Shown piece after piece: positions 45,624 through 57,165 of a stretch of 64,000 nucleotides of DNA (within the stretch, counting starts at the first letter, position 1; each line of letters opens with the position of its first letter). The position numbers and the translations under genes were made by a program. The notes below the pieces were generated by a model. It saw only the letters and a list, made by a program, of their open reading frames with translations, had not been told where the DNA came from and made no database searches. The stretch is from Serpula lacrymans var. lacrymans S7.9. Lineage: Eukaryota; Basidiomycota; Agaricomycetes; Boletales; Serpulaceae. The stretch lies in the NCBI RefSeq assembly GCF_000218685.1, contig NW_006763300.1, positions 246,565-310,564 of the forward strand. Direction: 5' to 3'.

Positions 45624-46768
45624 ATGATGCAGCAGCATGGCGACGATCTGGACGATGACTTCGTGCCAGACGACCTTGTCGCGCTCTCTGGCGAAGAAGA
45701 CGAGATCGGCAATTCTCAGCTCGGTGCTGGTGATGATATCCAAGGGCTCTTGAGCGCCGAAGAGGACGCAGAGGATGACACCTCGGATCAAAGACACAAG
45801 GCCGTCATAGTGAAAAAAAGGAAACGCAGAGAGAAGGAAAAAGAAAGAAAGGCAAAGGCTAGTATCACCTTCGTGTTACACCATGGCTCAATGTGCTCAT
45901 CCGTCCGCCGTCTTCAGAAACGAAAATTGGCCGAATCTGTGGATGCCACGGAGCCAACTTCTATCGCAGCGCAACCTCCGCACATGTTGGCAGACTATAT
46001 TTCGTCCATGCAGGCAAAAACATATCCGTCCATGTCAGATATAGAGCTCGGGGATCTGCGAATACCCGGTTAGTGTGAACGATCTTAACTTGCGGTGGAT
46101 TTCTCAATTTGACACACAGACAGAAACTTCGATAGCGGACACGACCTCATGGACGGAATCGAGGTCATTGGATCAACTGGTTGATTTTATCACTGGAGGT
46201 AGGTCGCTTGAGTCGGGCAATTTATTCATGTCTATCGACCACCGTCCTTATCCCCTTTTGCAAGTTCTTCCGACGCTTCATAAACGGTTGTCCCAGAGAT
46301 CCAAATCCAATGGAGCTCCGACGCTCTTGTTCGTGGCCAGTGCAGCCCTTCGTGTAATAGATGTGGAGCGAATTCTCAAGGACAAAAGGCTACGGGGCAG
46401 CAAAGGCGGGGATGTGGCCAAGTTATTTGCGAGACATTACAAAATAGAGGATCACGTCCGGTACCTGAAGCGGTCACAAGTCGGGGCGGCTGTAGGTACG
46501 CCAGGGAGGATTGGTAAACTGTTAAGTGAAACCGGTACAGTGAATCTGCCTTGAAACCTTTATCAGTCTAAGCTCTTTTTTCTTCCCAGATGCGCTCTCT
46601 ATTTCTGCACTTACACACATCATCCTCGATGCCACGTTCAAGGATGCGAAGAAACGCTCTATTTTAGATGTACCAGAGGGTAGGGATGAGCTTTTCAAGA
46701 CCGTGCTGGGCAACTCCAAAGTACTGGAGGCAATAAAACTAGGCAGAGTTCAAGTTGTTCTCTTCTGA
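45624..46768 (+). CDS. cms1: Ribosome biogenesis protein Cms1
   Basis: A helicase-fold-like protein associated with 90S/small-subunit pre-ribosomes. The acidic N terminus (MMQQHGDDLDDDFVPDDLVA) is followed by a basic tract (VKKRKRREKEKERK). Then come HMLADYISSMQAKTYPSMSD, IELGDLRIP, TSWTESRSLDQLVDFI, APTLLFVASAALRVIDVERI and FARHYKIEDHVRYLKRSQVG. The segment AVGTPGRIGKLL resembles the DEAD-box motif TPGRI. The C terminus DALSISALTHIILDATFKDA ends GRVQVVLF. Four short introns are present. The stop is TGA at 46766-46768, 80 bp from the convergent mL60 gene. Confidence 0.9.
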
Positions 46769-46848
46769 AATATGATATTACCCTTTGGGTCAATGAAATA
46801 CAGTATGATGCAGTATATTTAGCATGTTATCTAATGAATGATAGAAAG

Positions 46849-47317
46849 CTAGAAGCCCTTTGGATTGACTCTCAGTGTCAACTATGTGAAAGAATTAGTA
46901 CCACGCTACGTAGAGAACTGTCTCGCGAACTTACTCTTGTCCATTTTGGAACCTTGTGGATACCTTTTCGATAGCCTCGGTGGTTAGGACTGAACACAGT
47001 GTATTTGTCTTTAGGGTCCATTTCGTGCTCCTTGGGCAGAAGAAGAGCTCGATCCTGTGTGCAACAGTTCAGTTTAAAGCTATGCGTGCGCAAATAGGAC
47101 TGACCAATGCAGCACACTGAACACCACTGGCTCTTACAGCCTCAATTACCGCGTCAACTTTCTTTAGGCGGGCTCGGGCATTAGCTTTCCTTGTCGGCGA
47201 CAACTTCCATGGAGTTTTCCTATTACGCAAATCAGCTATATGCAAGACGACCCAATGTAGATCTCACCATAGCAAACCTCCAAAATTAACTGATGTTGGT
47301 CGAAATGCTCCAAACAT
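46849..47317 (-). CDS. mrpl31: Mitochondrial large-subunit ribosomal protein mL60 (Mrpl31)
   Basis: Small fungal-specific mitoribosomal protein, about 110 residues. The start [17 protein letters not shown] splices to [20 protein letters not shown], then [18 protein letters not shown], and then [35 protein letters not shown] joins across a last intron to [10 protein letters not shown]. This reproduces the family pattern (GGLLWKxPWRLSxTRKxxxRxRL, KYTxF, YRKGIHKxPKWTR, RxNPxGF). Three introns are present. It is divergent from SF3A1 with 135 bp between starts. Confidence 0.9.
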
Positions 47318-47452
47318 GTTGAAGGACGTGAAGAAAGCTGCAGCCGTGCCGATAGCTGCCGCAGAAAGTTTATTTAAAACTCCGAAGTGCTCTGGCGATT
47401 TCCTGGCCTGACTGCATTCGCTCACCATACTGAAACGCATTCAGAAACTATC
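47318..47452. promoter_or_regulatory. Bidirectional promoter, mL60 / SF3A1
   Basis: Only 135 bp separate the start codons. No TATA box or CACGTG motif was seen. Confidence 0.5.
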
Positions 47453-50133
47453 ATGGCTGTCGAGACGCAAACTATGCCAGGGCTGAACGGGCATGCCTAC
47501 AATGGCGATGTCGAAATGCACGACGGTGTAAAAGAGCCCAGATTTACAAGTGGGCTTATTCTACCACCGCCCGAGATTAAATGCAAGTATTGTTGCATTT
47601 TGCGTATATTCATTTCTAATGCCATCTCCTGAACAGCGGTCATTGATAGAACTGCCCTATTCGTTGCTCGCTCTGCCAACCCACCGCAGTTCGAGGACAA
47701 GATCCGCGAGAATCAGCGTCAGGATCCAAAATTCTCGTTCCTCAACCCTGCGGACCCTTACCATGCTTACTACAGGCATCGCATGGACAGAATATCTCAG
47801 GGAGAAGTGATAGAGGAAGGCACGCTAGATAAAGAAAAACCAGAAGGTGTTGAGCAAGTACCAATTGTTCAGGAAGATATTGGACTGGAGCCACCGCAAC
47901 CTCAGTTTGTCATGGATCTCCCTAACATTAGCACGATAGACTTGTGAGTCACACGACACCACTCATTTTATCTGCTATATGCTGACGCTCGTCTTATTAG
48001 GGACATCATGAAGTTGACGGCTTTGTTCACTGCTCGGAGAGGCCGCGCCTTTCTCGCCAATCTATCGCAGCGTGAAGGGCGCAACTACCAGTTTGACTTT
48101 TTGAGACCGACGCACTCGCTCTTCGGTTATTTTAACCGGCTAGTGGAACAATACACCAGAGTTTTGCACCCAAGTAAAGAGATGCTGCAAGATTTGGAAG
48201 AGCGTGCGCAACAGGGCGCCCGTTGGAAGACTCTGGAGCAAGCGAAAAAATATGCTCGCTGGGAGCGCGTTAAGCGGGAGCAGGACAAGAAGAGATATGA
48301 TGACCAGGAAGCTGAAAGGAGTAGGGCAGTTCAATTTCTGTGTTTTGCGGTTACTAACTGTTCGCATTTTCAGTTGCTTTTGCGGAAATTGACTGGCATG
48401 ATTATGCCATTGTACAAACAATAGAATTTACAATGGCAGATGCTAATTCTGAACTTCCACCTCCCATGAGCGTACAAGAAGTCGAGAATATGACACTGGC
48501 TCAAAAGAGAATGGCTGCCATGATCATGGAAAATACAGCCGAAGATATCGAGGCACACAGAGCTCGCCAGGCTGCCGCAGAAGCGGAAGCTGCTGCTGCA
48601 GTTGGCGGGGTCGGCATTGGTATGGAAGATGACGGTGATGCTGCGATGGAAGAAAGTGACGACGAAGACCAAGACGTACAAGAGAGAAAGAGACGTGAGG
48701 AAGAAGAGAGGTCCAGAGAATTGGAGCGTGCTAAGGCTATTCAAGCCAGTGCCAACGCAGTCGGGCCAATGAAAATCAGGACTGACTATGTCCCCAAACG
48801 TCCGTCCTTCTTATTTTACTTTCCCTTTTTGACGCTGACTCCTGTTTTGCCTCACCTTAGTCGGAGCAAAAAAGAACGCTACTTTCACAACATGTACGAT
48901 TTGTGGTCAACAAATTGCTGTGGACGAGTTGGACGAGCACATGCGTATTGAGCTACTTGATCCCAGATGGAAGTCGCAACGTGATGTCTTGGAAGCTCGC
49001 AAAGCTCAAGCATCTGAGCTACTGCGTGGTGCAAATGTGGTTTCTTCACTAAAAAATCTTGCCCGTACTCGTGTGGATATCTTTGGTGCTGAGGCAGATG
49101 AAGAACGACGCAAGAAGGAAGAGGAAGAAGAGAGAGAGAAACGGAAAGAAAGGGAGAAAGTTGTTTGGGACGGCCATACCGCTTCAAAAGCGAACACTTT
49201 GGACAAGTACTCGACAAATGTGAACTTCGACGAACAGATTGCCGCTATCCATCGGGCGAAAGGTCTTGGCCCGTAAGCATTGTCCTTGCCTGTCTATTAT
49301 ATATGCTTATATTATTGCAGACAAGATGCCAACGCCATTGGACCTGGCATTGGACCTGCTGCTGCTCCTCCGCCCGCGATGACTGGTCTTCCCCCAGCGC
49401 CGTCGTCGCTTCCTGCACCGCCAATCCAAGGAGGGTCTGGTACGTCAAATAATCCAGCATACTCAGCTGCCACTATTTCATCGGGCCCACAACCTGCATC
49501 TATATATCCCAATCAACCACCACCAGTAATGCTTCCACCACTCCACTATCAGGGTCTTGACGCAGCACAACCATTCGGGTACCAGCCCCCTCCTCCAGGC
49601 ATGCACCCGGCTAGAATTGCGGCGATGGCAGCAGGTGGGGCTATGCAGACACCTCCGCACACTGGAGTCGTGCGGTCTGCGGATGAGATGGAAGGTATAA
49701 TTGGTGAAGGTCAGCCTCCTCCCAAAAGGCAGAAGGTAGCTAAGCTGCCGGGAGGTGCGGTATATCCGGAGGCTGATTGGATCAGCATGCATCCTGTGAG
49801 TTATTAATTATTTCCACTGGAGTGACATTATTTTATTGACCATGCTGTTTGCAGTACACCATCTCGTTATTTGTACAGCTTCCTAATGACCCGTCCAAAC
49901 CTGAGTGGAAACTTGATGGCACCACTGTTACGATCCCTGATCTACCACTGAACCTTCTGGTCGCCACTCTGCGGGATCGTATCATACAGGTCACCCAAAC
50001 CGGTTTGCCTGCCTCGAGAATTAGGTTATCTTACGCTGGCAAAATGCTCACTAATGCCAACTCGATAGCCAGCTACAATCTGGAGGACGAAGATGCTCTT
50101 GTGCTTAGTGTCAGCACCCAAAAGAAGAGGTAA
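47453..50133 (+). CDS. sf3a1: Splicing factor 3A subunit 1 (SF3A1/Prp21)
   Basis: U2 snRNP component needed for pre-spliceosome assembly. Starts MAVETQTMPGLNGHAYNGD. SURP1 is DRTALFVARSANPPQFEDKI with FSFLNPADPYHAYY. SURP2 is DIMKLTALFTARRGRAFLAN with YQFDFLRPTHSLFGYF. Then come the charged central region, IDWHDYAIVQTIEF, IRTDYVPK, a zinc-finger-like CTICGQQIAVDELDEHMRIE, a Glu/Lys/Arg-rich helix, and a Pro-rich region. The C-terminal ubiquitin-like domain is VTIPDLPLNLLVATLRDRI to IRLSYAGKMLTNANSIASYN, ending VSTQKKR. About eight introns are present. In metazoan SF3A1 the ubiquitin-like domain contacts U1 stem-loop 4; that is family knowledge. Confidence 0.95.
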
Positions 50134-50318
50134 TGTTGATATCAATATTGTATATAATTCGTGTATGTCTATGAAATGTGCGAGCAACAACCAATGTCCG
50201 TTACTTGAGCAACAATGTCCTGAAAATACATCAGCGTTACATGAAGTGTGCATTCTTGTACAATCCGAACTCCTTCATACTGCGGTTTGCCCTAAGTGAG
50301 ATTTAAGATAATGAAAAG

Positions 50319-50482
50319 TTATACACTTCAGAAATTGGTAAAGAAAAGTGGTGTCTTTAAGTGTCTTTGACATGACGAATGCAGCAAGAAATGCGATGTT
50401 TATACACTTCAGAGATTGGTAAAGGAAAAGTGGGTGTCTTTAAGCGTGTTTGACATGACGGATGCAACAAGAGATGCGATGT
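50319..50482. repeat. Two tandem ~82-bp repeats
   Basis: 50319-50399 and 50400-50482 are adjacent copies differing at about ten positions. Both start TTATACACTTCAGA and end GCGATGT. They lie downstream of SF3A1, outside any recognised gene. Confidence 0.9.
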
Positions 50483-51264
50483 TATAGGATGCGTGCTGAG
50501 CGTGGAGGTGTGTGAGTATTTGTGGGTGTCCAGGGGACAACAGGAGGCGATGGCGGAACGTGAAGAACAGCTGAAAACTGATTCAAGCTGTGAGACATGG
50601 ATATGGACATGGACCGTGTCTCCTGCCAATCCTTGCGAAGCTCGTGTGCCAGTGGTACTCGACTGTCCACAAGGTGCAGCACTGTATTTCTTCGTGATGA
50701 ATCCCAGGTGAGTGGAACGGTATCTCTGAGCCATTCCTCATCTTCTCGCGATGGGGTCTGCGGTACGGTTTTCTTCTGGAAGATGCTTTGTGGCGAGAGA
50801 AGGTGTGGCGACTGAATGAGTGATGGAGGGATGCGGGTTTCCCGCTCTAAGTCTCGCCTGGGACGGTGAAAAGATGATGTTCTGGTATGCCGTGAACCAG
50901 TCGCCGTGGGCTTGCCGCAGGACGCTGACATGTCGCGAATACTGCAAGTCTTGAAATAAGAGGGAAAGAGGGAATGGCAATGGGGGTAAAGGACACGATG
51001 GTAGTAAATTCTGTTAGGGGACGCCCTCTTATATGCTGGATTTCATATGATTAGGCACGGGACCTCAGCCACCCTGTGGGTCTGGAAATAACCTATATCA
51101 CATCACAGTTTGAACGGCCACGATCGAGACATGCATATGCAATTCCGGATACACTCTATACTCTTTCTTATTCTGTTCATACATACACCGGGAAACTAAA
51201 TACAAACGAAACGGATCAATGAAAAATCAGGATATATGTGCTATATGTCAATTCTATACCGAGA
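50483..51264. other. Intergenic region, no supported gene
   Basis: Minus-strand open frames at 50482-50980 overlap each other and have no recognisable motif, start context or splice pairing. Nothing else was seen. Confidence 0.35.
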
Positions 51265-52544
51265 TCACAAAACCCGTCTACACACCAGGGCTAGAACCAG
51301 TACCAGCAGAACACATATTGCCGTGTCTAAGAGGAGAGGGGCTCCGCTGCGCCCACGTCGGACGGAGCTCACAGTGCTAGTCTCTTGTAACGGCTCAGCG
51401 GAACTTTCCGAGAGACTTTCGATCGCAGCCGCAGATGATGATATGGTGGTATCGCCGAGTGATTCAGTCACTGAACTAGACTCGTCTGGTGTGAAAATAT
51501 GATCAACGCAGGATTCACTGGCTACACGCTCCGACTCGTTCCCCGACCCTTGCCCTTGTACGGGGTGCAAGGACAAGTCTGCCGAGGAAGGCAAATTAGT
51601 CGGCGGCGAAATATCATGTACGTGAGAACCTGAAGACGACGAGCTTGGCACTTCAGGAGGGTCTGGAAGGCATTCGAGATTGGTTTGGTTGCACTGTGGG
51701 CAAACCCATGTTCGAGACCTATTATCGAAGGCCCAGAATAAGAAGTAGAAGGCTGTATGAAAACATGAACTTACAGTGCTGCGAGACGTTTACGTTCGGA
51801 CACAGGGTACTCTACAGAGCCAACACCAAGCGCAGCTTGTCCTTTAAGGGGGAAGAAACCTTGAAGTCCAATGATGGCTTCGGGAGCGGAATTGCGACAT
51901 GCATTAATTCAGGACATCAAGGAGTTTCTAATAGGCATGTTTACCTGTTCTTACACCCCATGCCGGCTGCCACTCCTCTTCATGATCTGATTTTGAATTA
52001 GCCATATGTAGCACAGTGAGAAACAATTATAACATACAACTGGTGAAGCTGATACAAATCTTTGCATTAAAGTCTTGAGGCGCCGTAATCTGACCACACA
52101 ACATAATAACGTACCTTGGTATTGAGTTCAAACCGCCCATTAGGGGTCAATAACATTATTGATGGTGGTCGAAACGGATATTCCGCTGGGAGCAGTATGC
52201 GGAAGTGATATACACCACCCTCGAACTCAGTTCCAGCGGGACCACGGAGGGTGCAGTGCCACTCCTTGGCTGGATCAGTTATTTCCTCAAACAAGTATAG
52301 AAGAAATACTGACGAATATATCGTCCTGATAAGTAGACTAATCAGCCACGATTCTCAGTGATATAGAATATATAGGATTACCTCCAATGGAGCAGCAGAA
52401 TAATCTGTGCAGGGGTCATTTGCGAGTTCCTTAGCTTCTTGCATTATCCGCTTCACGGCTTCATAGTCGAGATGAGGTCGCCTTGCCTTTCAAACTGAGA
52501 CTAGGGAACTGACCAGAGTTGTTCTTGTTCAGAGCGGCAGGCAT
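51265..52544 (-). CDS. ubc6: Ubiquitin-conjugating enzyme E2, Ubc6/UBE2J type (tail-anchored)
   Basis: ER tail-anchored E2 acting in ERAD. MPAALNKNNS splices to AVKRIMQEAKELANDPCTDY and SAAPLE. A 12-nt exon (52314-52325, DDIF) follows, then EWHCTLRGPAGTEFEGGVYH and FRILLPAEYPFRPPSIMLLT. PNGRFELNTK joins ICISFTN, then HEEEWQPAWGVRT, TAIIGLQGFFP and CPQCNQTNLECLPDPPEVP. The catalytic Cys is the one in KICISF, matching the UBE2J pattern TxxKICLSISxYHPExWQPxW. The C terminus has a Ser-rich linker and the tail anchor LLLDTAICVLLVLVLALVCR. Seven introns are inferred. It is divergent from mrp10. Confidence 0.94.
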
Positions 52545-52793
52545 TGTGGAACGTATCCGTTGTAATGTGAGCAAACTTGAAGCAGAACAGCTGTCGCGGT
52601 AGTGACCACGCTCGCAGTTACTAGTAAGTATACGACGTGGAGGGTTATCGGAGTTTACACATCACGTGACTTAACACTGCGCGGAGTTTAGTGCCGACAA
52701 ATTGTTTCTGCAAAGCCAGTGTGGAGGGCCAGAGTGTTGCAGACGGTTTCACTTCGACCACGTTGCATTTGTGTTTTCATTCTACAAAACGCA
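52545..52793. promoter_or_regulatory. Bidirectional promoter, ubc6 / mrp10
   Basis: 249 bp between divergent starts. It contains a TCACGTGA palindrome at 52662-52669, the same motif as in the mog1/ndc80 promoter. Confidence 0.5.
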
Positions 52794-53144
52794 ATGTCTG
52801 TTTCTATACCAAAACTTAAAGTCAGGCCTCGGAAAAGTAAGTGTTCCACACTGCCATTGTTCCTTCTGTGAACCTCTTCTTTGTAGACCCGACTGTGAAC
52901 CTATGTGCGACCCAGTTATCCGCCATGCTTGGGTGCTGGGCAGCGACAAGCGATCTTGCTTCAACAAGCGCATGTAAACAAGCAGCCGAGGACCTTTTTC
53001 ACTGCATGCGTACGACGGTGAGTGTCCCCGCCTTGTATTATGTCCGCTGGTGTTTGACGCCATCTTGCATAGCCTATGCGTGGGAAGCAGCACAGATCAT
53101 CTATAAACTACCATCTCGCTAGACTAAACAAGAAAACAAAATAG
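52794..53144 (+). CDS. mrp10: Mitochondrial small-subunit ribosomal protein mS37 (Mrp10, CHCH)
   Basis: About 80-90 residues. MSVSIPKLKVRPRK splices to NPTVNLCATQLSAMLGCWAA, TSDLASTSACKQAAEDLFHC and MRTT. Here Cys pairs with CX9C-like spacing (C..MLGCW and AC..FHC) form the twin CHCH motif oxidised by Mia40. A second intron (GTGAGTGTCC..TTGCATAG) leads to PMRGKQHRSSINYHLARLNK and the stop at 53142-53144. The terminal INYHLARL is characteristic of fungal Mrp10. Reading through the intron would give a different short tail; the spliced form is preferred because it restores the family C terminus. Confidence 0.88.
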
Positions 53145-53683
53145 ATGCTTTATTTATCCTCCCTTGCAGTGCCTTGCTGAATTTGAAGCATTCACTTTCA
53201 TGTACAGGAATTACACTTATGTGTGTCCAGTTACCCGATACATGCTGTGCTGAGTAAGAGTGGATGAATATAGATTTGTTGCTTCATAAAGCACAATGCG
53301 TTCACAGTGGTTGTCGGTGATACTTTTGTGGCGTCTCTAATCCGTCTTGAATGATCCTGACGCTCGAAAGACGGAGTCAATTCAATACCGATGATAGACT
53401 TGGACCACCTGGATGCTAGTGTACAGTGAACTAAATACAACTTTGACAGCAGAACAAAAAGCATCAAGAAGTGTTGAAGTTTATCGCTGTCATTGCTGCA
53501 CGTCTGCACAGCGAGTCAGTTTCCTTTCTGATCTTTGTATTACTATGCTAAGCTGTGCATGTGTGTTCTATAGAACCTGGAAGTATGTATGTAGCCACAC
53601 AGAAAGCCAATGCGTAGCGCTTGTCCCCCCGTATACAAAACTGGCAATGAAATCAAAAAACAAGCGCTATATACTTTACTCCC
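53145..53683. other. Intergenic region, no supported gene
   Basis: Only overlapping shadow frames were seen. It probably contains the promoter of the NYN gene. Confidence 0.4.
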
Positions 53684-55691
53684 ATGTCCCACCGAGAATC
53701 TGTTGCCATATACTGGGACTACGGTTTGTTGTCTGCCTACAGAGCCTAACTGCAAGACTGATTGATCCATGTCACATTCATAGAGAATTGCAAACCGCCA
53801 TCTCAATTACTGGGATACGACATTGCGAACAATATACGTCGTGTAGCTCATGCTTTTGGATCCGTGACCGTGTTCAGGGCGTACCTTGAGGTGTCTGAGC
53901 AGTCCCCTAAATCATGTAACCTTCGGTCAGAACTCCAGACATCTGGTGTATCTTTGATTGATTGCCCTCATAGTGGCAGGAAAGATGTTGTGGACAAAAT
54001 GATCTTGGGTGCGTTAGTACATGCTTATTTTCACTAAAGCTGAATCGAGTACATGTTTGCAAGTGGATATGCTTGCTTATGCTATTGATCATTCTCCGCC
54101 TGCCACTATCATGTTAATATCCGGAGACCGGGACTATGCTTATGCGGTGTCAATACTTCGCCTTCGCCAGTACAAAGTTGTTTTGGTTGTACCTCCAGCT
54201 GTGCACACTAGCCTTAAATCGCAGGCGTCTGTTATATTTGACTGGAATCATGACATTCTTGGCAAGCAAACTCCTGCTAAATTGCCGTCATCTATAAATC
54301 AGCTCGAACCTCTCGTGGATGATGATATTGTAGAGGGATACTTGCTGGAAAAAGTAGGGGAGCGACGACCTATATTGTTATCACCATCTTCTCCACTCGC
54401 CTTGGCTGGAGAATTTCGTCCTGTTAGCGCCCGTGACTCGTGCGAATCCCAATCATCGGGACACGCTAAACACAGCAAATCTACCGATTCAACACTCAAA
54501 CCTGACTCCCACTCGGTATGCAGAAAGCCGCCTGATACCATCGTTCGTAGTCGGTCTTCGACGACAGTACTCCAGGAATCGCCCATACCCTCGCAGGGTA
54601 TAAGCTCGAATCAAGTCCACAATGACGGCCGTATCTCGCCACCCACACTGAATGTAGCAAAACCACAGGCCCCACCTGACAGTGGCCATACGACCAGAGA
54701 TCCTTCTGTGGACTCACCCGTTGCTAGATCCAGTCAACCGCTTAGACCTTCTGCAAAGCTTTTCATTCCTGTATTGAAGTCTAAAAACGCTCTGATCACA
54801 GAGAAGGAAAGACAAGCTGAGTCACTATCCAAGGCCATGCTTGATGGTGGGCAAAGCTCCCTCATTCAAGTTGCAACACATAACGCTCCCTCCACGGCCA
54901 GGATCCATTCTCCGATAGCAGTCGCAGGTCGAGAACATCCTGGATCAAAGAGAGACGGGCACCAAGGCGATTATAGTACCATCTCCATTGAAATCATCAA
55001 CACAGCAAAGGATTTCGAGCTAGGCGTCGAATCTGGCTTAACAAAGGATACACGCGGAATCGCTGCAAAAAAGGAAGATTACACCGTTTCGACTCAGCCA
55101 CAAACACCAATAACGTTCCAATCGCATGAGCGACCTCGATCCTACTCATTGCCTAAAGATGTTATGTTTGATGATGTGATGGCCATTGCCCCTTTTCCAG
55201 CAGAGAGCTGCTGCGGAATCCCCGAGGCCAACATTGCACATGTACATCAGACTAGCTCGGTGTTCTCAACAGGACCTGTTGTTCCACCACTTTATAAGGA
55301 TCTAGAAAAGCACCAAGCAGAAACTCGCGCTCTCGTTACCACCCTAGCACCTGTAGCTTCGTCGGCCCACATCAATTCCGCAGGAGTCACAGATTCTCCA
55401 ACAGATGTTGTGATTGCTAAACCACAAGCACAATCAGCTATTCCAAAACCTGTCCCACCGCAATTCCAACTTCTGGTAGAGCTGCTTCTGCAGGAACGCG
55501 CAAGGGGAGTTTCCCAGCCACTCCGATCGAACATTGCTTTAAGCCTAGTAGCAAAGGATAAAGCTATATATAAACGAGCTGGAGTGACGAAATTTCGAGA
55601 GCTGACTGTACTAGCTGAAAGTGCCAGAATTATCCAACTTGGAGGATGGCAGGGAGCTGCATGGATGTCCTTGCATCCGGATTGTTTATGA
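53684..55691 (+). CDS. NYN-domain putative ribonuclease with C-terminal LOTUS-like domain (limkain b1/MARF1-like)
   Basis: Probably a PIN-like RNA endonuclease. MSHRESVAIYWDYE joins across a 5' intron to NCKPPSQLLGYDIANNIRRV, FGSVTVFRAYLEVSEQS, LIDCPHSGRKDVVDKMIL and VDMLAYAIDHSPPATIMLIS, then GDRDYAYAVSILRLRQYKVV. The acidic residues of the NYN active site are visible: D in YWDYEN, D in KDVVDK/VDM, and D in SGDRDY. About 350 low-complexity Ser/Pro residues follow. The last 80 residues (FQLLVELLLQERARGVSQPL, RAGVTKFRELTVLAESARII, AAWMSLHP) resemble an OST-HTH/LOTUS winged helix. One uninterrupted exon covers 54059-55691. It is convergent with the YebC gene at 108 bp. Confidence 0.85.
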
Positions 55692-55799
55692 CACGAAGCA
55701 CGGTTGAACGTTGAACGCTGGAGGGACATGTATAATGGAATTAATCTAATTTGTGTAGCATACCATAGCCTGTATATTGTTGGACACCAGTGCTGTATG

Positions 55800-56969
55800 T
55801 CAGTTTGATTCGAAAGGGTTGTCTTCGAGAGTAGTCCAGACTCGAACCACATCGCTGTCTTCTTCCAGAGCATCGACAAGATTGCTAACATCCAAGCGTA
55901 CTGCATCTACGCAAGCTTGGGTATTCTCCACAGGAGCATAGGCCAGTTCACTAATGAGCACCTTACAGGATGGGTCCGATTTAGTGATCTGAGAAGTAAC
56001 ATTGGCCAGTTGATCGGGAGGGCATATAAACTGGAATCAATTCAGCTCCAGAAAATGCAAGTAGGACTTTCGTAACTGACCTCTACTCCGCTCACACCTA
56101 TTGGATCATCTGACCAGCTGAGGAAATCATCAACCCCACCTTCCATAGCAGCCTCGATGATTGATGATTGTTTGCTTTCTTCAGCTTCTACTTTAATGTG
56201 GCCTCGTCGTTGAAAAAGAAACTTTACAGGAGCTTGTCGAGCTCTGAGTGAAGATAAGACAATGGGTTTTTCAGCGTAGAAACTGTCACGAACCCATGTG
56301 ATGACAAAATTTCACGAACACTGTGCAATGTCCGATTGACGTTATCTGTTTGGCATTCTCTTTAAGCTAGTCAGCTTTCAATCGAGCATCCTTCTAATGC
56401 AATACTCACACGAGAATTCCTATCGACCCGTGGGACATCGCCTCGTATGTTACAGACTGTTGCCCTTTTTCCTTGCCTCGGCTGGCCTTGCAAGAATGAG
56501 TAACACATCAATGATAGCTGAATACTAAAACATCTACCTTCGCCAATGCTGTTTCTATATTTTCCTTCGGAACTCCAGAGTCTTTAGCTTTCCTAATGAC
56601 AGAGGCTAAAGCAGAGTTCTGTTCTGGGTTTGCAGATCCACCACCTATGGGGAAGACTAGAGACTAGCGAATCAACTGGCGGAATATGACATACCTCGTA
56701 CCGCGGCTATGATGTCCTATCTACGTGTTATGAAAGGAAAAGGGATTTTGTAAAGGAGAATCGTACCCGACTAGCTTTTCCATACACTACCGATTTTTTA
56801 GCATCCTCTGCTCCTTTGCGTTGCTTGATTTTAGACCACTGAACGACATGTTAGTTGACGGGGTCTACGCGTTAAAAGGTCGTTTACTTTATTATGAGTT
56901 CTGAATCCTAGAGGTAGAAAAGGGACGTAAATGTAGAAAATGGCGGTGGGAAAGGGTAGAGCGCAACAT
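55800..56969 (-). CDS. taco1: YebC/PmpR family mitochondrial translational activator (TACO1)
   Basis: Helps mitoribosomes translate difficult (proline-rich) mRNAs such as COX1; family knowledge. Upstream is a convincing presequence (MLRSTLSHRHF..RPFSTSRIQNS). The core is HNKWSKIKQRKGAEDAKKS, VVYGKASRDIIAAVRGGGS, NPEQNSALASVIRKAKDSGV, and further parts including LFQRRGHIKVEAEESKQSS and GGVDDFLSW. It then reads EFICPPDQLANVTSQI and ends TTLEDNPFESN at 55800. About nine introns are present. As written, the presequence frame and the HNKWSKI frame do not join: after RIQNS the frame hits TAA at about 56892. So exon 1 is uncertain (sequence error, indel or a different upstream exon). Confidence 0.85.
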
Positions 56970-57165
56970 GGACAGACAGTCACGGTGAAAATGATCACGA
57001 ACCGCTTCGTTTTGGGAACACAAGAGCATGTCGGCGTTAACGCTACGTGTAGCTTAAGTATAAGTGTTAGCTTTATGCCAGAAACGTAATTGCTTGTGTC
57101 TACTCCTAATGATTATACATAATTTACAGTGTGGATGCATCTGTTCTACATCAGGTCCATATTAA

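Noticed and set aside
50357..50980. Minus-strand ORFs of 125 and 149 codons
   Set aside because: They overlap in different frames, run through the tandem repeat and show no family features.
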